Shown in pieces: positions 7,766-15,969 of a stretch of 21,284 nucleotides of DNA. A program made the translations under genes and the position numbers. Position 1 is the stretch's first letter; each line of letters starts with the position of its first letter. The stretch comes from CAYVZZ01 sp964456185 (lineage in GTDB: Bacteria; Pseudomonadota; Gammaproteobacteria; Pseudomonadales; Alcanivoracaceae). The DNA lies in assembly GCA_964456185.1 (NCBI GenBank), contig CAYVZZ010000035.1, positions 1 through 21,284 on the forward strand, in the 5' to 3' direction. The notes below the pieces were generated by a model. That model saw only the letters and a list, made by a program, of their open reading frames with translations. It did not search any database and was not told the DNA's origin.

Positions 7766-8518
7766 TTGTTTGCCGACTTGCTGGTTAATGCCCCACTGCT
7801 TTTAGCCGCTGCTTTCTTTGCTGGTGTGCTCAACGCGCTGGCAGGTGGCGGCAGTTTCCTTACCTTGCCCGCGCTTATCCTTGCTGGCCTCCCACCCGTA
7901 GCGGCTAATGCCACCGGCACTGTTGCCCTCTTGCCAGGTTATGCCTCTAGCACTTTTGCCACCCGGGAAGATATGCGCTTTGACAAGGGGTTGTCGCTGC
8001 CGGTGTTATTGCTTGCGAGCCTTATTGGCGGGGCAGTGGGGGCTGCGCTGTTGGTGTGGCTACCTAACGAAACCTTCGATGTGGTGATCCCTTGGTTGCT
8101 GTTGCTGGCCACGGCAGCATTTGCGTTCGGCCCTTTATTACTGAAGCAGAAACCCCACCAGCAAGCGGGCGTGATGACCACACTGGTAACGCTTTTGGCA
8201 GTTACCATTTATGGCGGTTATTTCAATGGCGGGCTGGGCATTTTGCTGTTGGCCGCTTTTAGCCTGTTGGGCTTTACCGCCTTTAACGCAGCCAACGCGC
8301 TTAAAAATTTGGTGTCCTTATTGCTTACGCTGGTGGCAGTGGTGGTGTACGTGTGGGGCGGCGCCGTTCATTGGCCGGAAGCCATCATCATGATGGTGGC
8401 GGCCACCGCCGGAGGTTATATTGGCTCACGCATCACCCGGCGTATTCCTGCCAATTATGTGCGTTATGCCGTGATTGCGATTGGCGCAGTGATGACCGGC
8501 CTGTTTTTTGTCTATTAA
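7766..8518 (+). CDS. TauE/SafE (TSUP) family membrane permease
   Basis: Inner-membrane transporter of the sulfite exporter TauE/SafE family, whose members move sulfite, sulfoacetate or other small organosulfur or carboxylic anions. The 250-residue protein is almost entirely hydrophobic with about eight helices. The N-terminal repeat signature AGVLNALAGGGSFLTLPAL and the related second-half signature GGYFNGGLGILLLAAFSLLG (a conserved internal duplication of the family) are visible. The start is TTG at 7766, 6 bp after AGGAGG; the ATG at 7761 is out of frame. It follows fnr at a distance of 39 bp. Substrate cannot be read from sequence. Confidence 0.88.
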   Translation: MFADLLVNAPLLLAAAFFAGVLNALAGGGSFLTLPALILAGLPPVAANATGTVALLPGYASSTFATREDMRFDKGLSLPVLLLASLIGGAVGAALLVWLPNETFDVVIPWLLLLATAAFAFGPLLLKQKPHQQAGVMTTLVTLLAVTIYGGYFNGGLGILLLAAFSLLGFTAFNAANALKNLVSLLLTLVAVVVYVWGGAVHWPEAIIMMVAATAGGYIGSRITRRIPANYVRYAVIAIGAVMTGLFFVY

Positions 8519-8599
8519 CAAGGTTCCCAAACACGACACAGCAAACGCCCCTGCGCTATGCTATCGTTTCTCACATTGCGTACGAATAAAGAGGATGCC

Positions 8600-9343
8600 A
8601 TGTCGACTAAAACCACGTCTTGTATTGTCTTGCTTACTGCTTTTTCTGCAGCACCCGCTCTAGCTGCACCGCAGCATAATCCCGGCTACGACCGGCCCGG
8701 CATCGGTTTTACTCCTGCATCACTGCAAACCGGCGATATCATTTATGAGCAGGGGCTGCCCGATTTCGCCAAAAACGATGACACCACCGCCTACACAGCG
8801 GATGGATTATTGCGTGTTGGCATCGGCAAAGGATTTGAAGCCCAACTAGGCACTAGCTGGAACTGGCTAAATCCTGACCCGGGTAACAGCGTGGACGGAC
8901 GTGGCGATACCTCACTAGCCGTGAAATACGCGCCGGATACCGGAAAGGCGCTGACGTGGGGTGTGTTGGGCAGTGTTGAATTCACCGATGGTGACGACGC
9001 CTTTGCCGCGCAGGACAATCAATATCTCGCCGGTTTAAGTGTCAACTGGCAGCACACAGATACCCATTCACTAGGGCTATACGCCGAATTTGTCGATGGT
9101 GATGCCGATACCAAAGTATTGGCCGTAAACAGCGGCTGGGCACTCAGCGACACCCTGGGTGTCTACGTCGAAGTGGCCGTGCAAGATGAACAATACCTCG
9201 GCGGCGGCAGCCAGGGCGGCGCCGGTATCACCTGGATGGTGACACCACGATTGCAGCTAGACGCCAGCCTACGCCACCGCATAGGCGGCTACGCCAATGA
9301 TTGGGAAGGCGGCCTAGGCGCCGCCTGGTACTTCGGCGGGTAG
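8600..9343 (+). CDS. Outer-membrane transporter-like protein (phenol MetA degradation family)
   Basis: Predicted beta-barrel of the family named for the putative MetA pathway of phenol degradation (PF13557-like). From ATG 8600 (AAGAGG upstream) it has 247 residues. A Sec signal peptide ends at PALAA (about residue 22), followed by alternating polar/aromatic strands typical of a small barrel: VGIGKGFEAQLGTSWNW, TWGVLGSVEFTDGD, LQLDASLRHRIGG. The protein ends in a compact aromatic stretch (AAWYFGG) rather than a strict terminal Phe. An upstream in-frame ATG at 8558 lacks a binding site and would bury the signal peptide. Function is likely passage of small hydrophobic compounds; substrate unknown. 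Confidence 0.75.
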   Translation: MSTKTTSCIVLLTAFSAAPALAAPQHNPGYDRPGIGFTPASLQTGDIIYEQGLPDFAKNDDTTAYTADGLLRVGIGKGFEAQLGTSWNWLNPDPGNSVDGRGDTSLAVKYAPDTGKALTWGVLGSVEFTDGDDAFAAQDNQYLAGLSVNWQHTDTHSLGLYAEFVDGDADTKVLAVNSGWALSDTLGVYVEVAVQDEQYLGGGSQGGAGITWMVTPRLQLDASLRHRIGGYANDWEGGLGAAWYFGG

Positions 9344-9361
9344 GAGCGGACCCTGTCCGCG
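9343..9361. repeat. REP-like palindrome
   Basis: GGAGCGGACCCTGTCCGCGA contains GCGGAC-CCT-GTCCGC, a perfect 6-bp stem with a 3-nt loop. The flanks TAGGAGCGG and CCGCGA match the head and tail of Pseudomonas repetitive extragenic palindromes. It sits between two convergent genes, a usual REP position. Only one copy is visible in this window. Confidence 0.5.
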
Positions 9362-9383
9362 AAAAAGGCGGCACCGCCGCCTT
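9362..9383 (-). terminator. Terminator of the monooxygenase operon
   Basis: AAGGCGGC-ACC-GCCGCCTT is a perfect 8-bp stem. Read on the minus strand it runs into TTTTT (9366-9362), 12 bp past the stop codon of the monooxygenase gene. It may serve the plus-strand gene too, together with the REP hairpin. Confidence 0.7.
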
Positions 9384-9394
9384 CACGTCTATGT

Positions 9395-10879
9395 TCACCC
9401 CGCCTTGGCAAACTCATAATCACTCAACGGAAAATGCTTGCTCTTCCACTGCACTTCCAGCGTGGTCGCTGCACGAAAGGGCACATCCCCGTGACGAGTG
9501 AAATAATAGCTATTCGCCAATTGGCAGCTGTCCTTGCGGAATACCTGTCGATGTCCACGCGACAGCATGTCCTGAATAAACGCCTCTTGTGCCGCCTTGG
9601 TGACTTCCACTCGTGTTGCTTTGCGCTTACGGGCATTTTTCAGCAATCGCGCAATATGGTTAGCGCTACTCTCTACCAGTGTAAAGAAAGAGGCCCCGTT
9701 GTAACCATAAGGCCCAAAGGTGGTGAAGTAGTTGGGGAAACCGGCAGTGGAAATACCCTGATAAGCATGGTGACGCTCTTGGTCCCAATATTCACCCAGG
9801 TTGCGACCCTGGGCATTGGTGACCGGGTAGCTGGGCATGGCGTCAGTGTCGGTCACTTTGAAACCGGTGGCTAAAATTAACACGTCCAACTCATGCTCGC
9901 TGCCATCTGCATTGCGCACACCAGTCGGCGTAATTTCCTCAATGCTGTTGGTTTCTAGATATACATTCTTGCGGTTGAAGGTCTTTAAATAGGAATTATG
10001 GAAGCTGGGGCGCTTGCAACCGAGGGCATACTTGGGGGTTAGTTTTTCACGCAATTCCGGATCTTTTACTTGGCTATCCAAGTAAGCCTTCACCAGCTTT
10101 TGCACATTGTCGGCACCGGGAATAAAGCTGTAATAGTGCGCTAGGCCGGGGAAAGTAAATTCCACAAACGCTTGGCTAGCCAGCCGCGAAGCAGCTTTTA
10201 CACCGGGGATGGCTTTTAGCCCCATGCGCAGCGGCTTGCTTAACGGAAAGTCGAGCTTGGGCAAACACCAAATCGGCGTGCGTTGAAACACGGTAAGGTG
10301 TTCCACCTCACCGGCAATGGCGGGAATGATTTGCACCGCAGTCGCGCCGGTGCCGATGATGCCCACTTTCTTGCCTGCGAGATCAATGTCGTGATCCCAG
10401 CGGCTGGTGTGCATGGTGTGGCCTTTGAAACTGTCGATGCCTTTGATGTCGGGCATTCGTGGCTGGCTCAAGGGACCACCGGCATGGATCATGTAGCGGG
10501 CGGTCAGGTCACCTTGGCTGGTTTTGATATGCCAAAGGTCGGCTTTGTCGTCAAAATCCGCGCCTTCTACCCGCGTATTAAATTGCATCAGCGGGCGCAG
10601 CTTGTATTTTTCCACGCAAGATTCCGCGTAGGCTTTTAGCTCACGCCCCGGCGCATAGCTGCGTGACCAGTGGCTGCGCTGTTCAAACGAAAACTGGTAG
10701 CTAAAAGAGGGAATATCCACGGCCACGCCAGGGTAGGTGTTCCAGTGCCAAACACCGCCTGGGCCGGAGGCGTCATCAACCAATAATAGATCGTTGAAAC
10801 CGGCTTTTTTCAAGGTAATGGCGGTGCCGATACCGGAAAAACCGCAGCCAACAATAACAATTTCGTGATGCTTACTCAT
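9395..10879 (-). CDS. Flavin-containing (Baeyer-Villiger-type) monooxygenase
   Basis: FAD/NADPH monooxygenase that inserts oxygen into ketones (to esters or lactones) or oxidises related substrates. The 494-residue protein has the FAD Rossmann motif GCGFSG (11-16), GGVWHWNTYPGVAVD (41-55), the Baeyer-Villiger fingerprint F151-K-G153-xxx-H157-xxx-W161-D162, and the NADPH motif GTGATA (176-181). Length is typical for type I enzymes. GGGAG lies 6 bp before the ATG, and the start overlaps the preceding dehydrogenase gene by 8 bp, so the two are translationally coupled. In context, an alcohol or alkane-derived ketone is oxidised and the ester then cleaved by a hydrolase; the exact substrate is unknown. 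Confidence 0.92.
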   Translation of the reverse strand: MSKHHEIVIVGCGFSGIGTAITLKKAGFNDLLLVDDASGPGGVWHWNTYPGVAVDIPSFSYQFSFEQRSHWSRSYAPGRELKAYAESCVEKYKLRPLMQFNTRVEGADFDDKADLWHIKTSQGDLTARYMIHAGGPLSQPRMPDIKGIDSFKGHTMHTSRWDHDIDLAGKKVGIIGTGATAVQIIPAIAGEVEHLTVFQRTPIWCLPKLDFPLSKPLRMGLKAIPGVKAASRLASQAFVEFTFPGLAHYYSFIPGADNVQKLVKAYLDSQVKDPELREKLTPKYALGCKRPSFHNSYLKTFNRKNVYLETNSIEEITPTGVRNADGSEHELDVLILATGFKVTDTDAMPSYPVTNAQGRNLGEYWDQERHHAYQGISTAGFPNYFTTFGPYGYNGASFFTLVESSANHIARLLKNARKRKATRVEVTKAAQEAFIQDMLSRGHRQVFRKDSCQLANSYYFTRHGDVPFRAATTLEVQWKSKHFPLSDYEFAKAG

Positions 10880-11786
10880 GGGAGGCTCCCGTGTTGTGAT
10901 CCTTGCCGACTGATTTAATCGTGGCGATTTTATGAGGCGCCGGCAAGGCTTCCAGCTGTCGCAGTAAGTTGGCGAGTTTGCCGTGATCTGCCAACAGCCG
11001 GTCGGTTAAAGGGTTGAACAAACCGCGCAAACGGAAAATGGGCACCCAACGGGCGGGTGCAATAATGCGTGGTCGACGTTTTTCGATGCCTTTGACAATG
11101 GCATCGGCCAATTGCGCTGGTGGAATCGGGTGGCGCAGAAAAGCCGGTAGCGCCGTATTGTTCATTTGGGTGGCGAGCGCATTGCCACCAAAGGCAATGT
11201 CGATAATCGCAGTGGCCGTCCAGCCGGGATAAATCACGCTGGCGCTGGCTCCTGTGCCATTGAGCTCGGCGCGTAAGCTACGCGTTAAGGATTCCACGCC
11301 CGCTTTGGATGCCGCATAGGGTGCATTGGCTACGCCGTTTAGCAGGGCATAAATGGACGACGTCACCAGCACTTGGCCTTGCTGGCGGATAATCTCCGGC
11401 AAGGCCGCTTTAATGGTGCGCCAGACGCCCAGAAAATCCACTTCGACAATCTGTTCGAACTCGGCTTCGTCACAGCTCAATAGTGTCGCCGGGCGGTCGC
11501 GCCAGGCAATGCCCGCATTGGCCATGACAATGTCCAAGCGGCCAAAGGTGGCCACCGCATCGGCCACCACCTGACGGCTGGCATCCAGATCGGTCACATT
11601 CAGCCGGGCGGTTATCACACGGTCGGCGGCAAACTCGCTGGCCAAATCATCAACGGCCTGAGCATTAAAATCCGTCAGCACCAATGTCGCGCCGCGATGA
11701 TACAACTGACGCGCTGTAGCCGCGCCAATGCCGCCAGCGGCACCGGTGATGAGTACGACCTTGTCTTGTAATGAATAGCGGCTCAT
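10872..11786 (-). CDS. Short-chain dehydrogenase/reductase (classical SDR)
   Basis: NAD(P)-dependent oxidoreductase of 304 residues. The cofactor motif TGAAGGIG is at 14-21, the structural NAG at 90-92, the catalytic Ser at 143-144 and the YAASK active site at 157-161 (Y157, K161). Asp39 at the end of the second strand (LVLTDF) hints at NAD(H) preference. It overlaps the upstream SDR gene by 4 bp (ATGA) and the monooxygenase gene downstream by 8 bp, so all three form one operon. Likely role is alcohol/ketone interconversion feeding the monooxygenase; substrate not readable. Confidence 0.9.
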   Translation of the reverse strand: MSRYSLQDKVVLITGAAGGIGAATARQLYHRGATLVLTDFNAQAVDDLASEFAADRVITARLNVTDLDASRQVVADAVATFGRLDIVMANAGIAWRDRPATLLSCDEAEFEQIVEVDFLGVWRTIKAALPEIIRQQGQVLVTSSIYALLNGVANAPYAASKAGVESLTRSLRAELNGTGASASVIYPGWTATAIIDIAFGGNALATQMNNTALPAFLRHPIPPAQLADAIVKGIEKRRPRIIAPARWVPIFRLRGLFNPLTDRLLADHGKLANLLRQLEALPAPHKIATIKSVGKDHNTGASHE

Positions 11787-12616
11787 TTGACGAACGAATA
11801 GCCAAGGCCGAGGAAACGGTTATACAGCGCTGGTGAGGCGCGTTTCATCAGCCAGAAGAGTTTGGCGTCTACCTGCGGGGTAGTGTAGAGCTTGCCGGCA
11901 TCCAGACGATTGAGCGTCAGCTTGGCCACCTTGTCGCTGGTGGTCATAGCCCAGTTCATCAACGCATGGTCGGCCAAATCGGAGTAGCGATCGGGAATGC
12001 GGCCATCCTTGATGATGTTGGTGGGCACCAGCGTGGGGCAAAGTACATTAACGTTGATTTTGTCTTTCTTTAATTCGGAAGACAGGGTTTCCGACAGCGC
12101 GCGCACACCGGCTTTGGTGACGTTGTACACACTCATTTCCGGTGCCGCCGTGAAAGACGCGGCACTGGCGACATTAATAATGGCACCGCCACCTTGCTTC
12201 TTAAATTCGGGCACAAAGTAATGGCAGCCGTGAATGGCACCCCAGAGGTTGATGCCCACACACCATTTCCAGTCGTCCAGGCTCATGTCGTCAAACTTGC
12301 CACCCAGACCAACACCGGCATTGTTGATGAGCAAATCAACCGGATGCCCCATCAGCTTTTCGGCTTGGCGTGGCAAATACCGAAAGCTGCTGGCTTTGCT
12401 GACGTCACAAAGAATGGCATGGCCTTCGCCTCCCAGCTCTTCAATTAGCTTGACGGTTTCTTCGGCGGCTTCCAGGTTAATGTCGGCACAGACAATAGCG
12501 CCGCCACGTCGCGCCAATTCCAGCGCAAAGCTGCGACCAATGCCGCTGCCCGCACCCGTTACCAGGGCATGGGCTTGGTGGCTAGGGCGTTTCTTACCAA
12601 GAGAAAATGGAAACAT
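11783..12616 (-). CDS. Short-chain dehydrogenase/reductase (classical SDR)
   Basis: A second, clearly different SDR of 277 residues: TGAGSGIG at 20-27, NNAG at 98-101, catalytic S151 and YNVTK at 164-168. Asp45 (VCADIN) again suggests NAD(H). The start has AAGGA 7 bp upstream. The start region (AAGGACTGTCTTATG) is nearly the same as that of the alpha/beta hydrolase gene at 14767, differing at one base, which hints at common ancestry of the translation signals. It begins 33 bp after the PF10118 gene and couples to the next SDR by a 4-bp overlap. Confidence 0.9.
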   Translation of the reverse strand: MFPFSLGKKRPSHQAHALVTGAGSGIGRSFALELARRGGAIVCADINLEAAEETVKLIEELGGEGHAILCDVSKASSFRYLPRQAEKLMGHPVDLLINNAGVGLGGKFDDMSLDDWKWCVGINLWGAIHGCHYFVPEFKKQGGGAIINVASAASFTAAPEMSVYNVTKAGVRALSETLSSELKKDKINVNVLCPTLVPTNIIKDGRIPDRYSDLADHALMNWAMTTSDKVAKLTLNRLDAGKLYTTPQVDAKLFWLMKRASPALYNRFLGLGYSFVK

Positions 12617-12649
12617 AAGACAGTCCTTGCGTATTGTGCGTGCAATAAA

Positions 12650-13591
12650 TTAGGAAACTTTCTGTTTTACCTTGGGGTAAAACTCGCGTGTGAGATACGG
12701 CGTCAATAGGCCGTCTTTCTCGTCAAGCAACTTCTTGCGGAAGTATTCAATATGCTCGCTGATATCCGAATCGCTGGGGTGGAAGCTCGGCTTGAAGTAG
12801 CTCAGCAGGTGCTTCATAGAGCTGCCGTAGACCCCGCCAACCGGGCTCCATAATAGTGCAACACCATGTACCACATCGCGCCAATAACGCGGGCTGATCA
12901 GCTTGCTCGGCTTACGAATCGGCGGAATCATGGCGCCGCCCAAGAAGACCAAGAACAGAATGGTAATGCTGGCCATGGCGAAACCAATCATGCGCAGGCC
13001 ATATTCGCCAGACAGCGCTTGGAACACATCAAAGGCAATGTCTTTATGCTCGGACTCTTCCAGCATATGCCACATCCACAGCGCACGCTGCTTTTCGTCG
13101 TCGGTGGCATAGAAGATTTCCTCATGCTCCATCATGTATTGGGCAATCACCGCGGTGTAATGCTCGATGCCCGCCATCATGGACAGCTGCAAGCGGTTGG
13201 GCATACGGTTAAAGCCGTAATCAAACACTTGCTGGGCTAGCCAGCGATAAAGGTTAAGCGGGTAGCGGTATTCTTCCAAAGTGTCGTTGAACTCATCGTG
13301 TACTTTGGAGTGGATGGCTTCTTGGCCAATTAGCGCGGTAACACGGCGCTTCAGCTCCGGGTCCTTGAGGAACTTGCGGTGATAACGTGCGGTGTCGATC
13401 ACCAAGTCTTCCCCGTAGGTTAGGAAAATCGACAAGGCGTGAAAATAAGCCGAGCTCAGCTCGTTGTTGCGGTAAAAGAATGAATCTACCTTTTTACCGT
13501 CAAAGCCAAAATCCATGTGGCGAATGGGTACATCAAACGCTTTATCAGACGCCTGTGTAATGGGTTGATCGGCAACGGCTGCAAGAGACAT
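12650..13591 (-). CDS. Metal-dependent hydrolase-like protein (PF10118 family)
   Basis: A 313-residue protein of the predicted metal-dependent hydrolase family often found beside SDR and monooxygenase genes in lipid or alkane catabolism loci. Repeated acidic/His pairs typical of a helical di-metal fold are visible: IGQEAIHSKVHDEF, MMAGIEHYTAVIAQYMMEHEE and MLEESEHKDIAFDVFQ, each with E-x2-H type spacing. A hydrophobic helix (MIGFAMASITILFLVFLGGAMI, about 224-245) suggests membrane attachment. I place the start at ATG 13591 with AGGTG 5 bp upstream; a frame extension to 13681 runs through the operator region and is rejected. It is the first gene of the operon that continues into both SDRs and the monooxygenase. 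Activity is unproven for the family. Confidence 0.82.
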   Translation of the reverse strand: MSLAAVADQPITQASDKAFDVPIRHMDFGFDGKKVDSFFYRNNELSSAYFHALSIFLTYGEDLVIDTARYHRKFLKDPELKRRVTALIGQEAIHSKVHDEFNDTLEEYRYPLNLYRWLAQQVFDYGFNRMPNRLQLSMMAGIEHYTAVIAQYMMEHEEIFYATDDEKQRALWMWHMLEESEHKDIAFDVFQALSGEYGLRMIGFAMASITILFLVFLGGAMIPPIRKPSKLISPRYWRDVVHGVALLWSPVGGVYGSSMKHLLSYFKPSFHPSDSDISEHIEYFRKKLLDEKDGLLTPYLTREFYPKVKQKVS

Positions 13592-13630
13592 ACAACACCT
13601 ATTTGCTAAGTTAGTTAGGATAAAACAATC

Positions 13631-13656
13631 ACTGTTACATTCATTGATGTAACAGT
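13631..13656. promoter_or_regulatory. 26-bp palindrome upstream of the PF10118 operon
   Basis: ACTGTTACAT (13631-13640) and ATGTAACAGT (13647-13656) are perfect 10-bp arms around TCATTG. It lies 40 bp before the PF10118 start, downstream of the likely promoter, where a repressor would block transcription or a transcript would fold. No partner protein can be named. Confidence 0.5.
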
Positions 13657-13665
13657 AATACGAGC

Positions 13666-13687
13666 GCTTGTTCGGATTCAATTCGGA
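13666..13687 (-). promoter_or_regulatory. Shared operator/promoter motif, copy 1 (PF10118 operon)
   Basis: A 22-bp stretch with core TTCGGATTCAATTCGGA matches positions 14816-14837 at 21 of 22 bases. On the minus strand it contains TTGAAT, a -35-like hexamer, with a TTAC element 17 bp on. Being present before both minus-strand units next to the TetR gene, it is the probable TetR-binding site overlapping the promoter. Confidence 0.55.
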
Positions 13688-13723
13688 TACGAAAATCGGC
13701 CTAGTCTGACCGCATCGATATCC

Positions 13724-14767
13724 CTATGCCGATTGCGCTATCGATGCGTCACGCGCAGTGGTCTTAACTTTGGCAGTCGGCAGAGCGGGGTGTGCGATCT
13801 GGCGAGTGAAACGCCGCATTAAACGTGCCGTAAGGCGCGGCGCTTCCACCATGGGCATATGCCCAATACCGCGCAAATACTTCAGCTTGGCATGGGGGAT
13901 GAGCTGCTGATACGTTTCGCCGCAGCTGGGATGAATGACCTGGTCATCGGTGCCCCAGATAATCAACGTCGGGCAGGTAACCTGTGAGAAAGATGGCAAC
14001 TCCTCGGCTGGCGGGTTGGCCAGCATTTGTCGGAATAAATGCTGATTCACCTGATGGCGCGAGGTTAAATCGCCCCACGCCAAAGGTGCCATCAAGCGCG
14101 GCAAGCGGTTGCTGTACATCGTCGAGCTGAGCAATGACACCACACCGGCATAATCCTTGGCCAATAGGCTGTTCTCTCCATCGATTAAACCTGCTTCAAA
14201 CGGCGTCAGTTGATCACCCGATACGCCAGCGGCATCCAGCAAGGTCAAGCTACGCGCCAAGCGTTGATGACGAGCCGCCAAGAGTGCCGCTATACCGCCA
14301 CCCATGGAGCTACCCACAATATGCACCGACACCGGCAGCACCTTTTCCGCCCAGTCGGCGAGACGTGCCACTTGCTGATCAAAACCATACAAAGAGGCCG
14401 CATCAAAGGCGCTTTCGCCCCAGCCGGGCAAGTCGGGAATAAACAGCTGATAACGCCGCCACAAGAAAGGCAAAATCGGCAACCAATTCTCTTTGCAGGC
14501 ACCAAAACCATGCAACAGTAGCATCGGTTCGCCAGCCGGATTACCGCCTTCCAGCCAGACCATACGCTCGCCAGACACCCGCAAACTGCGTCGCTGTAAC
14601 CCCGTGAAACGGCCATGCAAACGGTGTAGCAGGGGAATGACATTACGGTAACGCCACTTGGTCACCTGTTCGGCATCAGGCACAAAAGAGCGTGCCAAAT
14701 AGGCATCGGCCACCTTATCGATAAAACTGGTTTCCTTTTGGCGTATTTGCTGCTGGGCTGTCGGCAT
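13724..14767 (-). CDS. Alpha/beta hydrolase
   Basis: Serine hydrolase of the alpha/beta fold, probably an esterase/lipase acting on the ester products or acyl substrates of the neighbouring oxidation genes. In 347 residues: oxyanion segment LLLHGFGACKENW (93-105), nucleophile elbow GSSMGG with Ser154 (152-157), the acid in IIWGTDDQVIHPS and the catalytic His in GIGHMPMVEAP near the C-terminus. Start ATG 14767 has AAGGA 7 bp upstream; the ATG at 14803 has none. It is divergent from the TetR gene across 78 bp and stands as its own unit before the PF10118 operon. The substrate is not evident. Confidence 0.87.
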   Translation of the reverse strand: MPTAQQQIRQKETSFIDKVADAYLARSFVPDAEQVTKWRYRNVIPLLHRLHGRFTGLQRRSLRVSGERMVWLEGGNPAGEPMLLLHGFGACKENWLPILPFLWRRYQLFIPDLPGWGESAFDAASLYGFDQQVARLADWAEKVLPVSVHIVGSSMGGGIAALLAARHQRLARSLTLLDAAGVSGDQLTPFEAGLIDGENSLLAKDYAGVVSLLSSTMYSNRLPRLMAPLAWGDLTSRHQVNQHLFRQMLANPPAEELPSFSQVTCPTLIIWGTDDQVIHPSCGETYQQLIPHAKLKYLRGIGHMPMVEAPRLTARLMRRFTRQIAHPALPTAKVKTTARDASIAQSA

Positions 14768-14815
14768 AAGGCAGTCCTTGATGTTTACATTGATTAATGG
14801 CATCGTAAACCGAAT

Positions 14816-14837
14816 GCTTGTTCAGATTCAATTCGGA
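14816..14837 (-). promoter_or_regulatory. Shared operator/promoter motif, copy 2 (hydrolase/TetR intergenic)
   Basis: Second copy of the 22-bp motif (core TTCAGATTCAATTCGGA), placed between the divergent alpha/beta hydrolase and TetR genes, 8 bp before the TetR start. Flanking CCGAAT/ATTCGG arms add local dyad symmetry. Position and conservation suggest that the TetR protein controls itself and the hydrolase here. Confidence 0.6.
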
Positions 14838-14845
14838 AAATTTTC

Positions 14846-15463
14846 ATGCCCAGAAAACCCCAGCAAACCCGCTCCAAAGCCACAGTAGACGCCATCATTC
14901 AAGCCACCTTCATCGCCGTGGCCGAACGCGGCATGAACGACACCACTACACGCTATGTGGCCGAGTTGGCAGGCGTCAGTGTGGGGTCGCTATATGAATA
15001 CTTCGCCAACAAAGAAGCCTTGTTTGATGCCGTGGCCGAACGTTTTGTGGATGACGTGGTCGCCATGCTCAAGCCACTGCAGCCCACGCTGGTAAAGCTG
15101 CCCATCGATAAAGCCGTTTACACCCTGCTAATGCAATTCGGTGATTTGCTACAACGCAACAACGCGCTCTACTTGAAATGCGCCCGCGAAGCCATTCAAA
15201 CCCAATTCCAAGCCCACCTGGACAAATTCAACAAAGTGCTCATGGACTTGGTCATTCAATATGGCCTGCACAACCCACAGACGCTAAACATCGGCAACCT
15301 GCCCACCATGAGCTACATCTTTATCAATGGCGGCATCTTCGCCGTGGTGAGGCACCTGTCCGATTCTAATCCACCCATGACGTTCGAAGAATTAGCGCGC
15401 GGCTTATCCGATATGGTGGGGCATTACGTGGCGATGGAGTTGGCGAAAAAGTCAGCTGATTAG
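14846..15463 (+). CDS. TetR/AcrR family transcription regulator
   Basis: Ligand-responsive DNA-binding protein, normally a repressor, of 205 residues. The N-terminal HTH is typical: QTRSKATVDAIIQATFIAVAERG followed by TTTRYVAELAGVSVGSLYEYFANKEALFDAV. The C-terminal ligand domain is helical and contains a GGIFAVVRHL segment. The ribosome binding site is weak (GGAAAA). It is divergent from the hydrolase gene, with the shared 22-bp motif in between and a second copy before the PF10118 operon, so it probably controls the whole catabolic block. A fatty acid, ketone or other hydrophobic inducer is a guess from context. Confidence 0.92.
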   Translation: MPRKPQQTRSKATVDAIIQATFIAVAERGMNDTTTRYVAELAGVSVGSLYEYFANKEALFDAVAERFVDDVVAMLKPLQPTLVKLPIDKAVYTLLMQFGDLLQRNNALYLKCAREAIQTQFQAHLDKFNKVLMDLVIQYGLHNPQTLNIGNLPTMSYIFINGGIFAVVRHLSDSNPPMTFEELARGLSDMVGHYVAMELAKKSAD

Positions 15464-15517
15464 TTATGCGTAGGGAATTGGGTGTGTCTGGATCTATTGA
15501 ACTTTTGCTTTGAACCT

Positions 15518-15901
15518 TTAGTGAAAATCTTCCTCACGCTGATGCCTGTTCAAGATGGCGTCCAGCGCCGCTAACGAATCAAGCTTGCTTACATACTTGC
15601 CGGATTGCGTTGATGCAATCCAAGGGCGAATGTTCGCCAACTGATTTGCCAGCTTATCCTCTGCAATCTCGGTGTCATAAGCAGCTTGAGCACGCAGCCA
15701 GTAGCCATTGGACAAACCGAAAAAGCGACAAAGCCGCAAATCAGTGTCTGCCGTTATCGAACGTTTTCCCGCGACAATCTGACCGATTCTTTGAGCAGGC
15801 ACCCCAATTTCTTTGGCAAGGCGGTATTGAGAAATACCCATCGGTTCCAGAAACTCTTCTTTCAGCAACTCGCCTGGCGTTACCGCATCAATATTGCGCA
15901 T
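15518..15901 (-). CDS. higA: HigA-type antitoxin, apparently without its toxin
   Basis: HTH_XRE antitoxin of the HigBA type II toxin-antitoxin module, which binds the HigB mRNA interferase and represses its operon. From ATG 15901 (AGAGGTGG just upstream) it has 127 residues. Family marks are VTPGELLKEEFLEPMGIS, YRLAKEIGVPAQRIGQIVAGKRSITADTDLRL and FFGLSNGYWLRAQAAYD. A tail of about 30 residues after NIRPW is longer than usual. higB should lie immediately upstream, but only its last codons remain there. The antitoxin is therefore orphaned; it is intact and may act as a repressor or antidote to other HigB toxins. Confidence 0.87.
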   Translation of the reverse strand: MRNIDAVTPGELLKEEFLEPMGISQYRLAKEIGVPAQRIGQIVAGKRSITADTDLRLCRFFGLSNGYWLRAQAAYDTEIAEDKLANQLANIRPWIASTQSGKYVSKLDSLAALDAILNRHQREEDFH

Positions 15902-15911
15902 GAGCCACCTC

Positions 15912-15959
15912 TTAATGGCAATCAACAATTTCAACGTCTTCCACGCAAAAAAACGTGAT
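15912..15959 (-). pseudogene. higB: 3' remnant of higB toxin
   Basis: Directly upstream of higA the minus strand reads ITFFCVEDVEIVDCH-stop, close to the usual HigB ending (ITF...DVEIVDYH). An in-frame TAA sits three codons before it, next to a run of six G, and nothing HigB-like lies further upstream. Stop-to-higA spacing (10 bp) is what an intact higBA pair would have. The rest of the toxin gene was lost, apparently at the junction with the half attC at 15970. Confidence 0.55.
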
Positions 15960-15969
15960 CTGCCCCCCT

